64,000 bases of DNA from Zychaea mexicana. Its lineage: Eukaryota; Mucoromycota; Mucoromycetes; Mucorales; Lichtheimiaceae. This document shows positions 11,995 to 21,888 of the stretch, in pieces. The notes under the pieces were generated by a model. It was not told the DNA's origin and ran no database searches. It worked only from the letters and a program-made list of their open reading frames with translations. The stretch covers positions 248,001 to 312,000 of the forward strand of contig NW_026516693.1 in assembly GCF_025766255.1 (NCBI RefSeq), given 5' to 3'. Position 1 is the stretch's first letter. Each line of letters starts with the position of its first letter. A program made the translations under genes and the position numbers.

Positions 11995-13949
11995 TTATCG
12001 CTTTCTTTTTTGTCCCAAAGACGATGTGCTTCTTGCTGGTCCTTTGCCCTTGCTTTTTGTGTTCTTTTTTTCTTTCGTGGAAGAAGCTTGTGTTTTTACA
12101 ATCCAATCAATGGGCGTGCGATTTTTAAGAACATTTCCGTTATTGAGGAGTTGGTCGCAATCATTGATGTTCTTGGCTGTTTGCGCCAGGATCTCCTATG
12201 AATTGGTTAAATCGATAATATTAGCTGGAGCGGTATACAGTGTATAGCGAACATGGATCAGGATCTTTGTTTTACCTTAACTTGCCCCAACGCTTGGATA
12301 CAAGTCGGCAAGCAGCCTACTTGATAGCTTTCTTGTGGCAGAAGGAATTCTTGCAATTCGACCATTCTGTACACATGCTTTGCTTTGAGGTCTAATCGGT
12401 ACGTTGTACACTTGAAACCTATGGTACAGAAATATTGTTAATAAATTGACGCGAAGACCAATCCGCACTAGATAAATACATTTAAAGTGCTACCTTTCAC
12501 GATCAATCCGCATACTGTCGGGTTGGGCACGCTGAGTTCAACTAGCTTGTCAATCATGCCGCGAAGCATGATACCCATTTTTATAAAATCCGATTTGCTG
12601 GAGGTTGGTCGCTTAACCTCGACAACGAACAAATCGTACGTGCGACCGGAAGCACGTTTGTAGGCGGTGAAATCAGGGAACAGCTGGTTGGGGGAATCTC
12701 GGGAGGATTCCAGCACAGCGTTTGCCCTTTTCCAAAAAAAAAAGAAGAGAAATATAGTATACACTTGTCAGCCTTGGTAGTGAAAGATATATCGAAGTCT
12801 ACGTTCCAGTGATTCTTTTGGAAAACGCAAAAAACCACAGAGACTTGATATCTCTACTATCTAAGTACGACTTACCATTTATGGCCGAACGGTGCATCCT
12901 TGACAAAAAGTGCGTGCAGTGGGGCGTGTAGGTACGTATGTACCAATGTGTCCTCTACGATATTGTTATCGCATGCTGAGGGAACACCAACGAAACTGTT
13001 CAGAACATCAACAAAAACCGATGCCACGAAGTCTCTGCTCTCGATTGCGGCTGCCTGATATTCGTGTATTCTTTGCTTTATATCCCAGCTGTCTGTTTCT
13101 TTGTCTTGTGACAGCTGTAGATGCGTCAGTAACTAGACTTTAATTCAATATAGTCATATTCAATGAATTTCATACCTGTTCGATATCGCTCGCCCACGTT
13201 GGCAACACACTTGGTAAATCTGGCTTGCATTGGTTGCGAAGCAATTCGTCTTCCTTGACGGTTACCACCGATTCCTTGAGGCCGAAGAAAAAGATGCAAC
13301 AGAGGCTCCTATGTAAGAATATCATATAGTCAAAGGTACGCTAAAACGAAAACAATAATGATCGAGCAATAATAAAAAAGCTACTTACAATGCTCGAATA
13401 TTGCTAATGGTTTTGTTTGTTTTTTTGTTTTCGCTAATAGATCTTTTTTGATAGGCCTCGAGCAACTTGGTTATATCGACATTGTTTGAAGCGATCCACT
13501 TTAATGATTGCAACGCAGTTAGTATATCTATCTGTCAATACGTTTGAAATGAAAGAATTGCTTTTTCTTTTACCCGATCAGCACGATCTTTGATTTCTCG
13601 GTCAAGGTCCAAGGGAAACACTTCAAACCGGTCTTTGTATAGCTTCTTCGGATTTTCATCGATACTAGGTAATGATTTGGCGGATTCAAGGTCGTCATCA
13701 GGAACTCTACATGAATATGTTGTTATTATAACTGTCGGGAAGTATCAACTAATTTGTGGCAGCAACACATTGCATTTCGCACTTACTCTTTTGTTGTCGC
13801 GGAAGAACCAACAAGAAGGACGCTTCGAATAGCCTCATTGGCCGGTTCTGCTGCTGCCGTTGCTGTTTTTACTGCTTCAACGTGATACTTTACCTTTGCA
13901 ACACGCTGGTCAAAAAAACATTACGCGTTAGTATCATACTCTCTTCTTA

Positions 13950-13995
<46 letters not shown>

Positions 13996-14372
13996 GTGGT
14001 GTGTTTATGCAGAAAACGAAAAATGTGTTGCTGACTGCTGAAAACTTACAAGAGCGAGGATTTCTTGCCAAATAAGTGGATCGCAGCGTGTGCTAAAATG
14101 ATAGGCGTTCAGAAAGTTTAACAAAGACTTGACTATTATTTATACCGTACTTACTTTGTTTCAATATGTGGGCGCAAATACTTAACGCTGTGGACAAATC
14201 GACGCGACCACACGCTTGCCATTCCAGTCCAGTCTTTAGTCGATTGACTCCAGGCACCTATCTGTGCTTTATTCTTGTCCACAAAGCCTGCTAGCGTTGG
14301 TGTATCAGCACCAGCAACGTAGCCACATAGCTCTATCATTTGCAAATAAGCAACATACGTCGTGAGCTTCAT
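11995..14372 (-). CDS. PD-(D/E)XK nuclease-like repeated gene, near-complete copy B
   Basis: Minus strand. Exons by splice signals and phase: 14372-14155, 14092-14050, 13905-13787, 13706-13574, 13531-13389, 13308-13176, 13114-12876, an uncertain exon near 12816-12765, 12726-12494, 12418-12276 and 12195-11995 (TAA). The product begins MKLTTYVAYLQMIELCGYVAG. Its middle is helical and rich in charged residues. The C-terminal third carries FPDFTAYKRAS and YDLFVVEVKRP, which fits a PD-(D/E)XK nuclease core (Asp...Glu-x-Lys). The end is Lys-rich (GQKRKR), a possible nuclear signal. The junction into the exon near 12816 does not phase cleanly with a canonical acceptor, so copy B may also be damaged. 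I associate this family from memory with dispersed repeats in Mucoromycota. Function is unknown; a role in mobile DNA is inference. Confidence 0.6.
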
Positions 14373-15117
14373 TCTTCGGTTCTTATGCTCCTCTTTCCCG
14401 GTCCGTACCAGTGTATCCTTGGTAGTTGTTATCCATAATTTCGATAAGTGTCGCTAAGTATTGAACGAATTGTTGCTATGGTTATGGTAATTGTCGCTAA
14501 TGGTTCTGGTAATTGACACTAAGGATTCAACGATTTGTTGCTATGGTTTTGACACGAAGAAGAAGCATGCGCAGCACGCTCAGTAGAAGTCGGCTCTTAT
14601 TTCTTTATAGCGGGACCTCAAAAATTGGATAAGAGCTACCGAAACCACTACAATCAACAAATTACGTGACCGCAGGGACAACAGCTGTTGCACATGATAC
14701 CGGATTTTGCGTTCAAAACGTCTACAGGCCCAAGCTTCTTTTTTGCCTGTGGATGAGCGGGTTTCTAGCTTTGGGGAGTGGGCAATTTTTGCTTATGAAA
14801 ATTGTTTGTGGACAAGCTTATTTTCGCTTGTGGACACCCTATTTTTCGTGCTCTGGCAGTGCGTTTTTTGCGATCAGACTCAGCTCGGATTCGCCTGTGG
14901 GCGGACCTTTTTTCATATAGGACCAAGTCCTTTTTCGCGTTGGGCTACTAGTTATTCGCTTGAGCCCATTTCACTTTTTGCCATGGAGCCATTAGTTATT
15001 CACTAAGGGAGACCTATAATATTCGACTCCGGGAATTCGTTTTTCATACGTAGAACCTCTAATTCGTATATGAATTGCAGCATTTTCATATTTGACACAC
15101 CCAAATAAAGATCATCT
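12841..15117. repeat. Left arm of a 2.3-kb inverted repeat (palindrome)
   Basis: This arm is the near-identical reverse complement of 16384-18650. Coordinates of paired points sum to 31501 at the inner end, 31499 in the next part, and 31491 beyond the CT/AG microsatellite, so the arms are collinear with only tiny length changes. The 8-bp shift equals the difference between (CT)20 here and (AG)16 in the other arm. The inner end is sharp, after AAAGATCATCT at 15117. The outer end fades through the donor site region of copy B. Confidence 0.95.
13952..13991. repeat. (CT)20 microsatellite
   Basis: Uninterrupted CT run inside an intron of copy B. Its partner in the other palindrome arm is (AG)16 at 17508-17539. 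Confidence 0.95.
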
Positions 15118-15506
15118 GCCAGCCAGAAACGTTCGAATCAAATGTTTAGGTGCAAATGAAGCTGACCAAATTGTTTTGACAACATGTTGATACCGCGCTC
15201 ACTAGTAGCCCATGCTTGTCCCAGGGCTTTTTGTAAATTCTTAATATCACCGGTAAACGAGTGCAGTTTATCTTATAACTCCTTGAGCTCTGTTGCTGCT
15301 GGCCCTGTAGCTTTTTTCTTCAGCTCGGTCTTCATAGAATATGAGGGACTTTTGGACAAGACATATTTTCCTCTTCTCATGGATAGACAAATATGCAAAA
15401 GAAGATTGTGTCGCTGAATAAAAAGGACTCGTAAGCTTTCAAGATTATGCAACACAAACGTTCCAGTCAGAAAGTGCACCAACATTGAATTAGATCGTTT
15501 CTAGCT
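15118..15506 (-). pseudogene. Coding-like fragment in the palindrome spacer
   Basis: On the minus strand, MKTELKKKATGPAATELKEL is followed after a stop by DKLHSFTGDIKNLQKALGQA and on to LSKQFGQLHLHLN. The composition and amphipathic pattern look like real protein, but a stop interrupts it. It lies only on the left side of the spacer and has no copy beyond the right arm. I do not recognise it; it may be an upstream exon of copy B or another transposon fragment. Confidence 0.3.
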
Positions 15507-15514
15507 GGCAGAAG

Positions 15515-16375
15515 TAGGGGTCGCAGTCCAACCCGCGGTTCAAATCCGACCCGCGGGTCAAGGACTGGTCAACGGGTCGGGTTGATGCTTTTCAGACCCA
15601 TTGGTCGACCCGTCCAACCCTTGACCCGACCTGTTGACCTGCTGTGACCCATGTATACATATCATATGTATGATGTACTGGTATTTAAGTAGTCAATCTT
15701 CTTGTTAAGAAGCATCATTATATTAAAGATGTCGTTGTAATATATCTGATAAAGAACTATAATATAAAATGCCCTTATGTTCTTTTTAGTGGGGGATTAT
15801 ATAGTATACTCAAGAGTATAAGTAAGCTATAAGCAATATAAGGACTAAAAAAGTAGCAATAATACAATGAGAACGGACAATAGAGGGTGGCAGTAAGAGA
15901 TGAGACTTTATAAAAGATGTAAAAGGAATTGAGAAAAGAAAAACGATTGCAGGAATAAGAAATAAGAAGGAAGTGAAAGAAAAGGAAAAAGGATTAGTGG
16001 CGTGTGGGGGAGTCGATACTTTAGCCATTATGTAAGCTTTCTTTGATGCATATGAACCCAAGTGATTTATTTCTGATGGCATAAAACCCTTTACCTTTAA
16101 GAATAATCACTTACAAAGTAGATATTACTAGCACTGCTAGGAATTTGCGTGCCATCATCTTTGAGAGCTGTGTGTATATGGGGACTTGCATTTCCAGTAC
16201 TTAAGTCTAGGTTGGATGACACTTCCTTCATCATCATATCGAAATAAGTCTTAACCCGTCAACCCAAGTTTTGACCCATCAGGTTGAATAGGTCGAATCG
16301 GGTAAGTGTTTTCTTGAACCGCGGGTCAATGGGTCAGAACCTTGACCTGACCGACCCATCCAATTGCAACAACTA
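15515..16375. mobile_element. hAT-like non-autonomous element with GACCCGCGGGTC-rich ends
   Basis: The left end reads TAGGGGTCGCAGTCC and the right end, reversed, TAGTTGTTGCAATTGG, a short imperfect terminal inverted repeat (TAGNNGTYGCA). Both subterminal zones are dense in GGGTC/GACCC words, including GACCCGCGGGTC, in inverted orientation. Flanking octamers GGCAGAAG (15507-15514) and GGCAGAGA (16376-16383) match at six of eight positions, consistent with a worn 8-bp hAT target duplication. No transposase is encoded; an open frame at 15810-16082 lies in AT-rich filler and is probably chance. The right arm of the palindrome begins immediately after the right octamer. Confidence 0.6.
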
Positions 16376-17126
16376 GGCAGAAGATGATCTTTATTTGGGT
16401 GTGTCAAATATGAAAATGCTGCAATTCATATACGAATTAGAGGTTCTACGTATGAAAAACGAATTCCCGGAGTCGAATATTATAGGTCTCCCTTAGTGAA
16501 TAACTAATGGCTCCATGGCAAAAAGTGAAATGGGCTCAAGCGAATAACTAGTAGCCCAACGCGAAAAAGGACTTGGTCCTATATGAAAAAAGGTCCGCCC
16601 ACAGGCGAATCCGAGCTGAGTCTGATCGCAAAAAACGCACTGCCAGAGCACGAAAAATAGGGTGTCCACAAGCGAAAATAAGCTTGTCCACAAACAATTT
16701 TCATAAGCAAAAATTGCCCACTCCCCAAAGCTAGAAACCCGCTCATCCACAGGCAAAAAAGAAGCTTGGGCCTGTAGACGTTTTGAACGCAAAATCCGGT
16801 ATCATGTGCAACAGCTGTTGTCCCTGCGGTCACGTAATTTGTTGATTGTAGTGGTTTCGGTAGCTCTTATCCAATTTTTGAGGTCCCGCTATAAAGAAAT
16901 AAGAGCCGACTTCTACTGAGCGTGCTGCGCATGCTTCTTCTTCGTGTCAAAACCATAGCAACAAATCGTTGAATCCTTAGTGTCAATTACCAGAACCATT
17001 AGCGACAATTACCATAACCATAGCAACAATTCGTTCAATACTTAGCGACACTTATCGAAATTATGGATAACAACTACCAAGGATACACTGGTACGGACCG
17101 GGAAAGAGGAGCATAAGAACCGAAGA

Positions 17127-17503
17127 ATGAAGCTCACGACGTATGTTGCTTATTTGCAAATGATAGAGCTATGTGGCTACGTTGCTGGTGCTGATACACC
17201 AACGCTAGCAGGCTTTGTGGACAAGAATAAAGCACAGATAGGTGCCTGGAGTCAATCGACTAAAGACTGGACTGGAATGGCAAGCGTGTGGTCGCGTCGA
17301 TTTGTCCACAGCGTTAAGTATTTGCGCCCACATATTGAAACAAAGTAAGTACGGTATAAATAATAGTCAAGTCTTTGTTAAACTTTCTGAACGCCTATCA
17401 TTTTAGCACACGCTGCGATCCACTTATTTGGCAAGAAATCCTCGCTCTTGTAAGTTTTCAGCAGTCAGCAACACATTTTTCGTTTTCTGCATAAACACAC
17501 CAC

Positions 17504-17541
<38 letters not shown>

Positions 17542-18616
17542 TAAGAAGAGAGTATGATACTAACGCGTAATGTTTTTTTGACCAGCGTGTTGCAAAGGTA
17601 AAGTATCACGTTGAAGCAGTAAAAACAGCAACGGCAGCAGCAGAACCGGCCAATGAGGCTATTCGAAGCGTCCTTCTTGTTGGTTCTTCCGCGACAACAA
17701 AAGAGTAAGTGCGAAATGCAATGTGTTGCTGCCACAAATTAGTTGATACTTCCCGACAGTTATAATAACAACATATTCATGTAGAGTTCCTGATGACGAC
17801 CTTGAATCCGCCAAATCATTACCTAGTATCGATGAAAATCCGAAGAAGCTATACAAAGACCGGTTTGAAGTGTTTCCCTTGGACCTTGACCGAGAAATCA
17901 AAGATCGTGCTGATCGGGTAAAAGAAAAAGCAATTCTTTCATTTCAAACGTATTGACAGATAGATATACTAACTGCGTTGCAATCATTAAAGTGGATCGC
18001 TTCAAACAATGTCGATATAACCAAGTTGCTCGAGGCCTATCAAAAAAGATCTATTAGCGAAAACAAAAAAACAAACAAAACCATTAGCAATATTCGAGCA
18101 TTGTAAGTAGCTTTTTTATTATTGCTCGATCATTATTGTTTTCGTTTTAGCGTACCTTTGACTATATGATATTCTTACATAGGAGCCTCTGTTGCATCTT
18201 TTTCTTCGGCCTCAAGGAATCGGTGGTAACCGTCAAGGAAGACGAATTGCTTCGCAACCAATGCAAGCCAGATTTACCAAGTGTGTTGCCAACGTGGGCG
18301 AGCGATATCGAACAGGTATGAAATTCATTGAATATGACTATATTGAATTAAAGTCTAGTTACTGACGCATCTACAGCTGTCACAAGACAAAGAAACAGAC
18401 AGCTGGGATATAAAGCAAAGAATACACGAATATCAGGCAGCCGCAATCGAGAGCAGAGACTTCGTGGCATCGGTTTTTGTTGATGTTCTGAACAGTTTCG
18501 TTGGTGTTCCCTCAGCATGCGATAACAATATCGTAGAGGACACATTGGTACATACGTACCTACACGCCCCACTGCACGCACTTTTTGTCAAGGATGCACC
18601 GTTCGGCCACAAATGG
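17127..18616 (+). pseudogene. PD-(D/E)XK nuclease-like repeated gene, truncated copy C
   Basis: Carries the same ATG and first seven exons as copy B (about 17127-17344, 17407-17449, 17586-17704, 17786-17918, 17961-18103, 18183-18315, 18377-18615), reading MKLTTYVAYLQMIELCGYVAG through DAPFGHKW. The exons with the FPDF...EVK nuclease-like core and the basic tail are missing; other sequence follows the last donor. The copy therefore keeps the N-terminal half only. Because its exons are almost identical to copy B, the truncation or inversion is recent. Whether it is transcribed into an altered protein cannot be judged from sequence. Confidence 0.7.
17508..17539. repeat. (AG)16 microsatellite
   Basis: Mirror of the (CT)20 run in the left palindrome arm, four units shorter. 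Confidence 0.95.
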
Positions 18617-18650
18617 TAAGTCGTGGTTAGATAGTAGAGATTTCAAGTCC

Positions 18651-19209
18651 TGTGTGGTTTTCGCATCTGCAAAAGAATTTCAGGACATATACGCACATAT
18701 ATCCACGCGTAAAATTACCAGAAATTTATTGATCTTTAAACATTTCTTTTTCCGTATTATAATTAGAGTTTACATCATCAACGACGGCCACTCTCCATTG
18801 AAGACTATTGCGATCGAGAAGTGACAACGATACGAAAATGGTAATTCGCGGGCAAAACGTCAAAACAAGGTCAATCTCCACGTTCTCTACCGACTGCATC
18901 AACGTGTCAAGCGATTCCGCTCATGTCTGTTCAATTACAACGATTACAACGACTACAACAACAAACACAGCAGCCGCCATCGCTACCACAATCACCACAA
19001 GCTGCTATCCATTCACAACATCTGTAAAAACAACCGGCGTCGTGTTCCTTACTAATAATGAACAGTTTACCTTACACAACCCTCCTCTATAGTACTCATA
19101 CGTTTTACCTACAGCATGATGCACCTCCGGAGATGCTTAGGTATCTATCATTCTGCTGCGTGAAAATTCGTATGAATTCAATTTCCGCAGCCCTTCTTTC
19201 TCTGTTAAC
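18651..19209. other. Unassigned sequence between palindrome and satellite
   Basis: No gene can be supported. Around 18860-19030 a frame rich in Gln, Pro, Thr and Ser (SVQLQRLQRLQQQTQQPPSL) resembles low-complexity coding sequence, but it lacks a clear start, donor or partner exon. The trinucleotide-like ACA/ACG content explains it equally well. Confidence 0.4.
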
Positions 19210-21150
19210 GTAGCGTTGCCATTTCGAGGCCTATCCTCAAGCGTCGGATTGATGCTGGATGACAGGAGAGTACAAGATAGCAATCTTCAGTTTCTGTTTA
19301 TAATGATGACTGGACAATGAACACTAATGGTTGTAAGTGTGCCTGTCTAGCTGCTAGAATCGACGTTTCTGTACCGTGCAACCTTCAAAAAGGTAGCGAT
19401 GTCCTCGATTTGGCCTAAGGTAATCCCCCATCCACTGCGTCTGGTTGGGAGGTATCCACTACGTCTGGGCTCCTAAGTGATGGTGGAGATCTTTGATACC
19501 CCGGGCAAAGATTACAACCCACCAGTAGCGTTGCCATTTCGAGGCCTATCCTCAAGCGTCGGATTGATGCTGGATGACAGGAGAGTACAAGATAGCAATC
19601 TTCAGTTTCTGTTTATAATGATGACTGGACAATGAACACTAATGGTTGTAAGTGTGCCTGTCTAGCTGCTAGAATCGACGTTTCTGTACCGTGCAACCTT
19701 CAAAAAGGTAGCGATGTCCTCGATTTGGCCTAAGGTAATCCCCCATCCACTGCGTCTGGTTGGGAGGTATCCACTACGTCTGGGCTCCTAAGTGATGGTG
19801 GAGATCTTTGATACCCCGGGAAAAGATTACAACCCACCAGTAGCGTTGCCATTTCGAGGCCTATCCTCAAGCGTCGGATTGATGCTGGATGACAGGAGAG
19901 TACAAGATAGCAATCTTCAGTTTCTGTTTATAATGATGACTGGACAATGAACACTAATGGTTGTAAGTGTGCCTGTCTAGCTGCTAGAATCGACGTTTCT
20001 GTACCGTGCAACCTTCAAAAAGGTAGCGATGTCCTCGATTTGGCCTAAGGTAATCCCCCATCCACTGCGTCTGGTTGGGAGGTATCCACTACGTCTGGGC
20101 TCCTAAGTGATGGTGGAGATCTTTGATACCCCGGGCAAAGATTACAACCCACCAGTAGCGTTGCCATTTCGAGGCCTATCCTCAAGCGTCGGATTGATGC
20201 TGGATGACAGGAGAGTACAAGATAGCAATCTTCAGTTTCTGTTTATAATGATGACTGGACAATGAACACTAATGGTTGTAAGTGTGCCTGTCTAGCTGCT
20301 AGAATCGACGTTTCTGTACCGTGCAACCTTCAAAAAGGTAGCGATGTCCTCGATTTGGCCTAAGGTAATCCCCCATCCACTGCGTCTGGTTGGGAGGTAT
20401 CCACTACGTCTGGGCTCCTAAGTGATGGTGGAGATCTTTGATACCCCGGGCAAAGATTACAACCCACCAGTAGCGTTGCCATTTCGAGGCCTATCCTCAA
20501 GCGTCGGATTGTTGCTGGATGACAGGAAAGTACAAGATAGCAATCTTCAGTTTCCGTTTATTATAATGACTGGACAATGAACACTAATGATTGTAAGTGT
20601 GTCTGTCTAGCTGCTAGAATCGACGTTTCTGTACCGTGCAACCTTCAAAAAGGTAGCGATGTCCTCGATTTGGCCTAAGGTAATCCCCCATCCACTGCGT
20701 CTGGTTGGGAGGTATCCACTACGTCTGGGCTCCTAAGTGATGGTGGAGATCTTTGATACCCCGGGCAAAGATTACAACCCACCAGTAGCGCTGCCATTTC
20801 GAGGCCTATCCTCAAGCGTCGGATTGATGCTGGATGACAGGAGAGTACAAGATAGCAATCTTCAGTTTCTGTTTATAATGATGACTGGACAATGAACACT
20901 AATGGTTGTAAGTGTGCCTGTCTAGCTGCTAGAATCGACGTTTCTGTACCGTGCAACCTTCAAAAAGGTAGCGATGTCCTCGATTTGGCCTAAGGTAATC
21001 CCCCATCCACTGCGTCTGGTTGGGAGGTATCCACTACGTCTGGGCTCCTAAGTGATGGTGGAGATCTTTGATACCCCGGGCAAAGATTACAACCCACCAG
21101 TAGCGTTGCCATTTCGAGGCCTATCCTCAAGCGTCGGATTGATGCTGGAT
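19210..21150. repeat. 315-bp satellite, six full copies plus a 51-bp partial
   Basis: GTAGCGTTGCCATTTCGAGG recurs at 19210, 19525, 19840, 20155, 20470, 20785 (as GTAGCGCTGCC) and 21100, an exact 315-bp period. Five copies are almost identical; the fifth (20470-20784) carries a cluster of changes. The array ends inside the seventh unit at ATTGATGCTGGAT. The unit has many stops in all frames and no ORF of note. Such homogeneity suggests recent amplification or gene conversion. Confidence 0.97.
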
Positions 21151-21880
21151 AAAGGGATATTGATGTATTATTTCTATTTGACGTCAACATCAGTGGAATC
21201 TTGAACTAAGAGTGCTACCAATAGAAAGCAACAAGGTTGAACATTTATGGTTTAACTTTACTTAAACGCAGTCAGGCCGGATTGGTATATTAAATGCTCC
21301 TTGTAGGATACCACGACGTGTTATTTTAATCCAATAAATGAATGATTTTTGTTATTTACACTTCGGTGAGCATGTTGAGCTTTGTCAGTGCTATACTACG
21401 CTGCTATGATGAGCTGTAAAAAACATGCTCAGTTGTGATTATCGTTGTTTGTGAAAGGAAACTCGCTATCAAGTTAGACTGTTTTACAAATTAATTGCTG
21501 CTCATATTTACTGATGATCATTTTTTACTAGTCAACGCAGCAAATCAATATTATGGCGCATATACACAATTTCTTGAGCAATGAGTCACTGACAACAACG
21601 TAACTACGGGAATTGTGTGATACTTAATGCCAAATGCTATTATCCAGTAATACTGAAAATGCGTTTCTGTACTGACAGGATATTACCTTGATATTCGCGT
21701 TTGTCATACGAAATCCCGCTATATGATCAAGACATTTTAAAGGTTTTCAAACTGTAGAAAAAGCTCAAGTCTTAAGTGATATATGGCTCTAAAGAGCTTT
21801 TATAATAGGCGCAGCGCATGTCTGAATGATGACTACTGCTACAACAGCCTATCACCACAATTTTTTAATAGCACGCTTCA
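21151..21880. other. Intergenic, no supported feature
   Basis: AT-rich sequence with only short open frames. I see no gene or repeat end until the hAT target site at 21881. Confidence 0.55.
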
Positions 21881-21888
21881 CTATATAT

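Larger units (their letters stand above)
16384..18650. repeat. Right arm of the 2.3-kb inverted repeat
   Basis: Reverse complement of 12841-15117 at very high identity, including coding exons, introns and the upstream flank of the repeated gene. The match weakens after the donor at about 18616 and is lost by roughly 18690, where the nuclease-like C-terminal exons of copy B have no counterpart here. Confidence 0.95.

Noticed and set aside
14666..15006. Overlapping 84- and 99-codon frames duplicated in both palindrome arms
   Set aside because: They lie in the upstream flank of copies B and C, overlap each other in different frames and are duplicated only because the whole arm is.
15810..16082. 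90-codon hydrophobic frame inside the hAT-like element
   Set aside because: A purine-rich AT tract on the opposite strand explains the Phe/Ser/Leu run; no transposase motif or start context.
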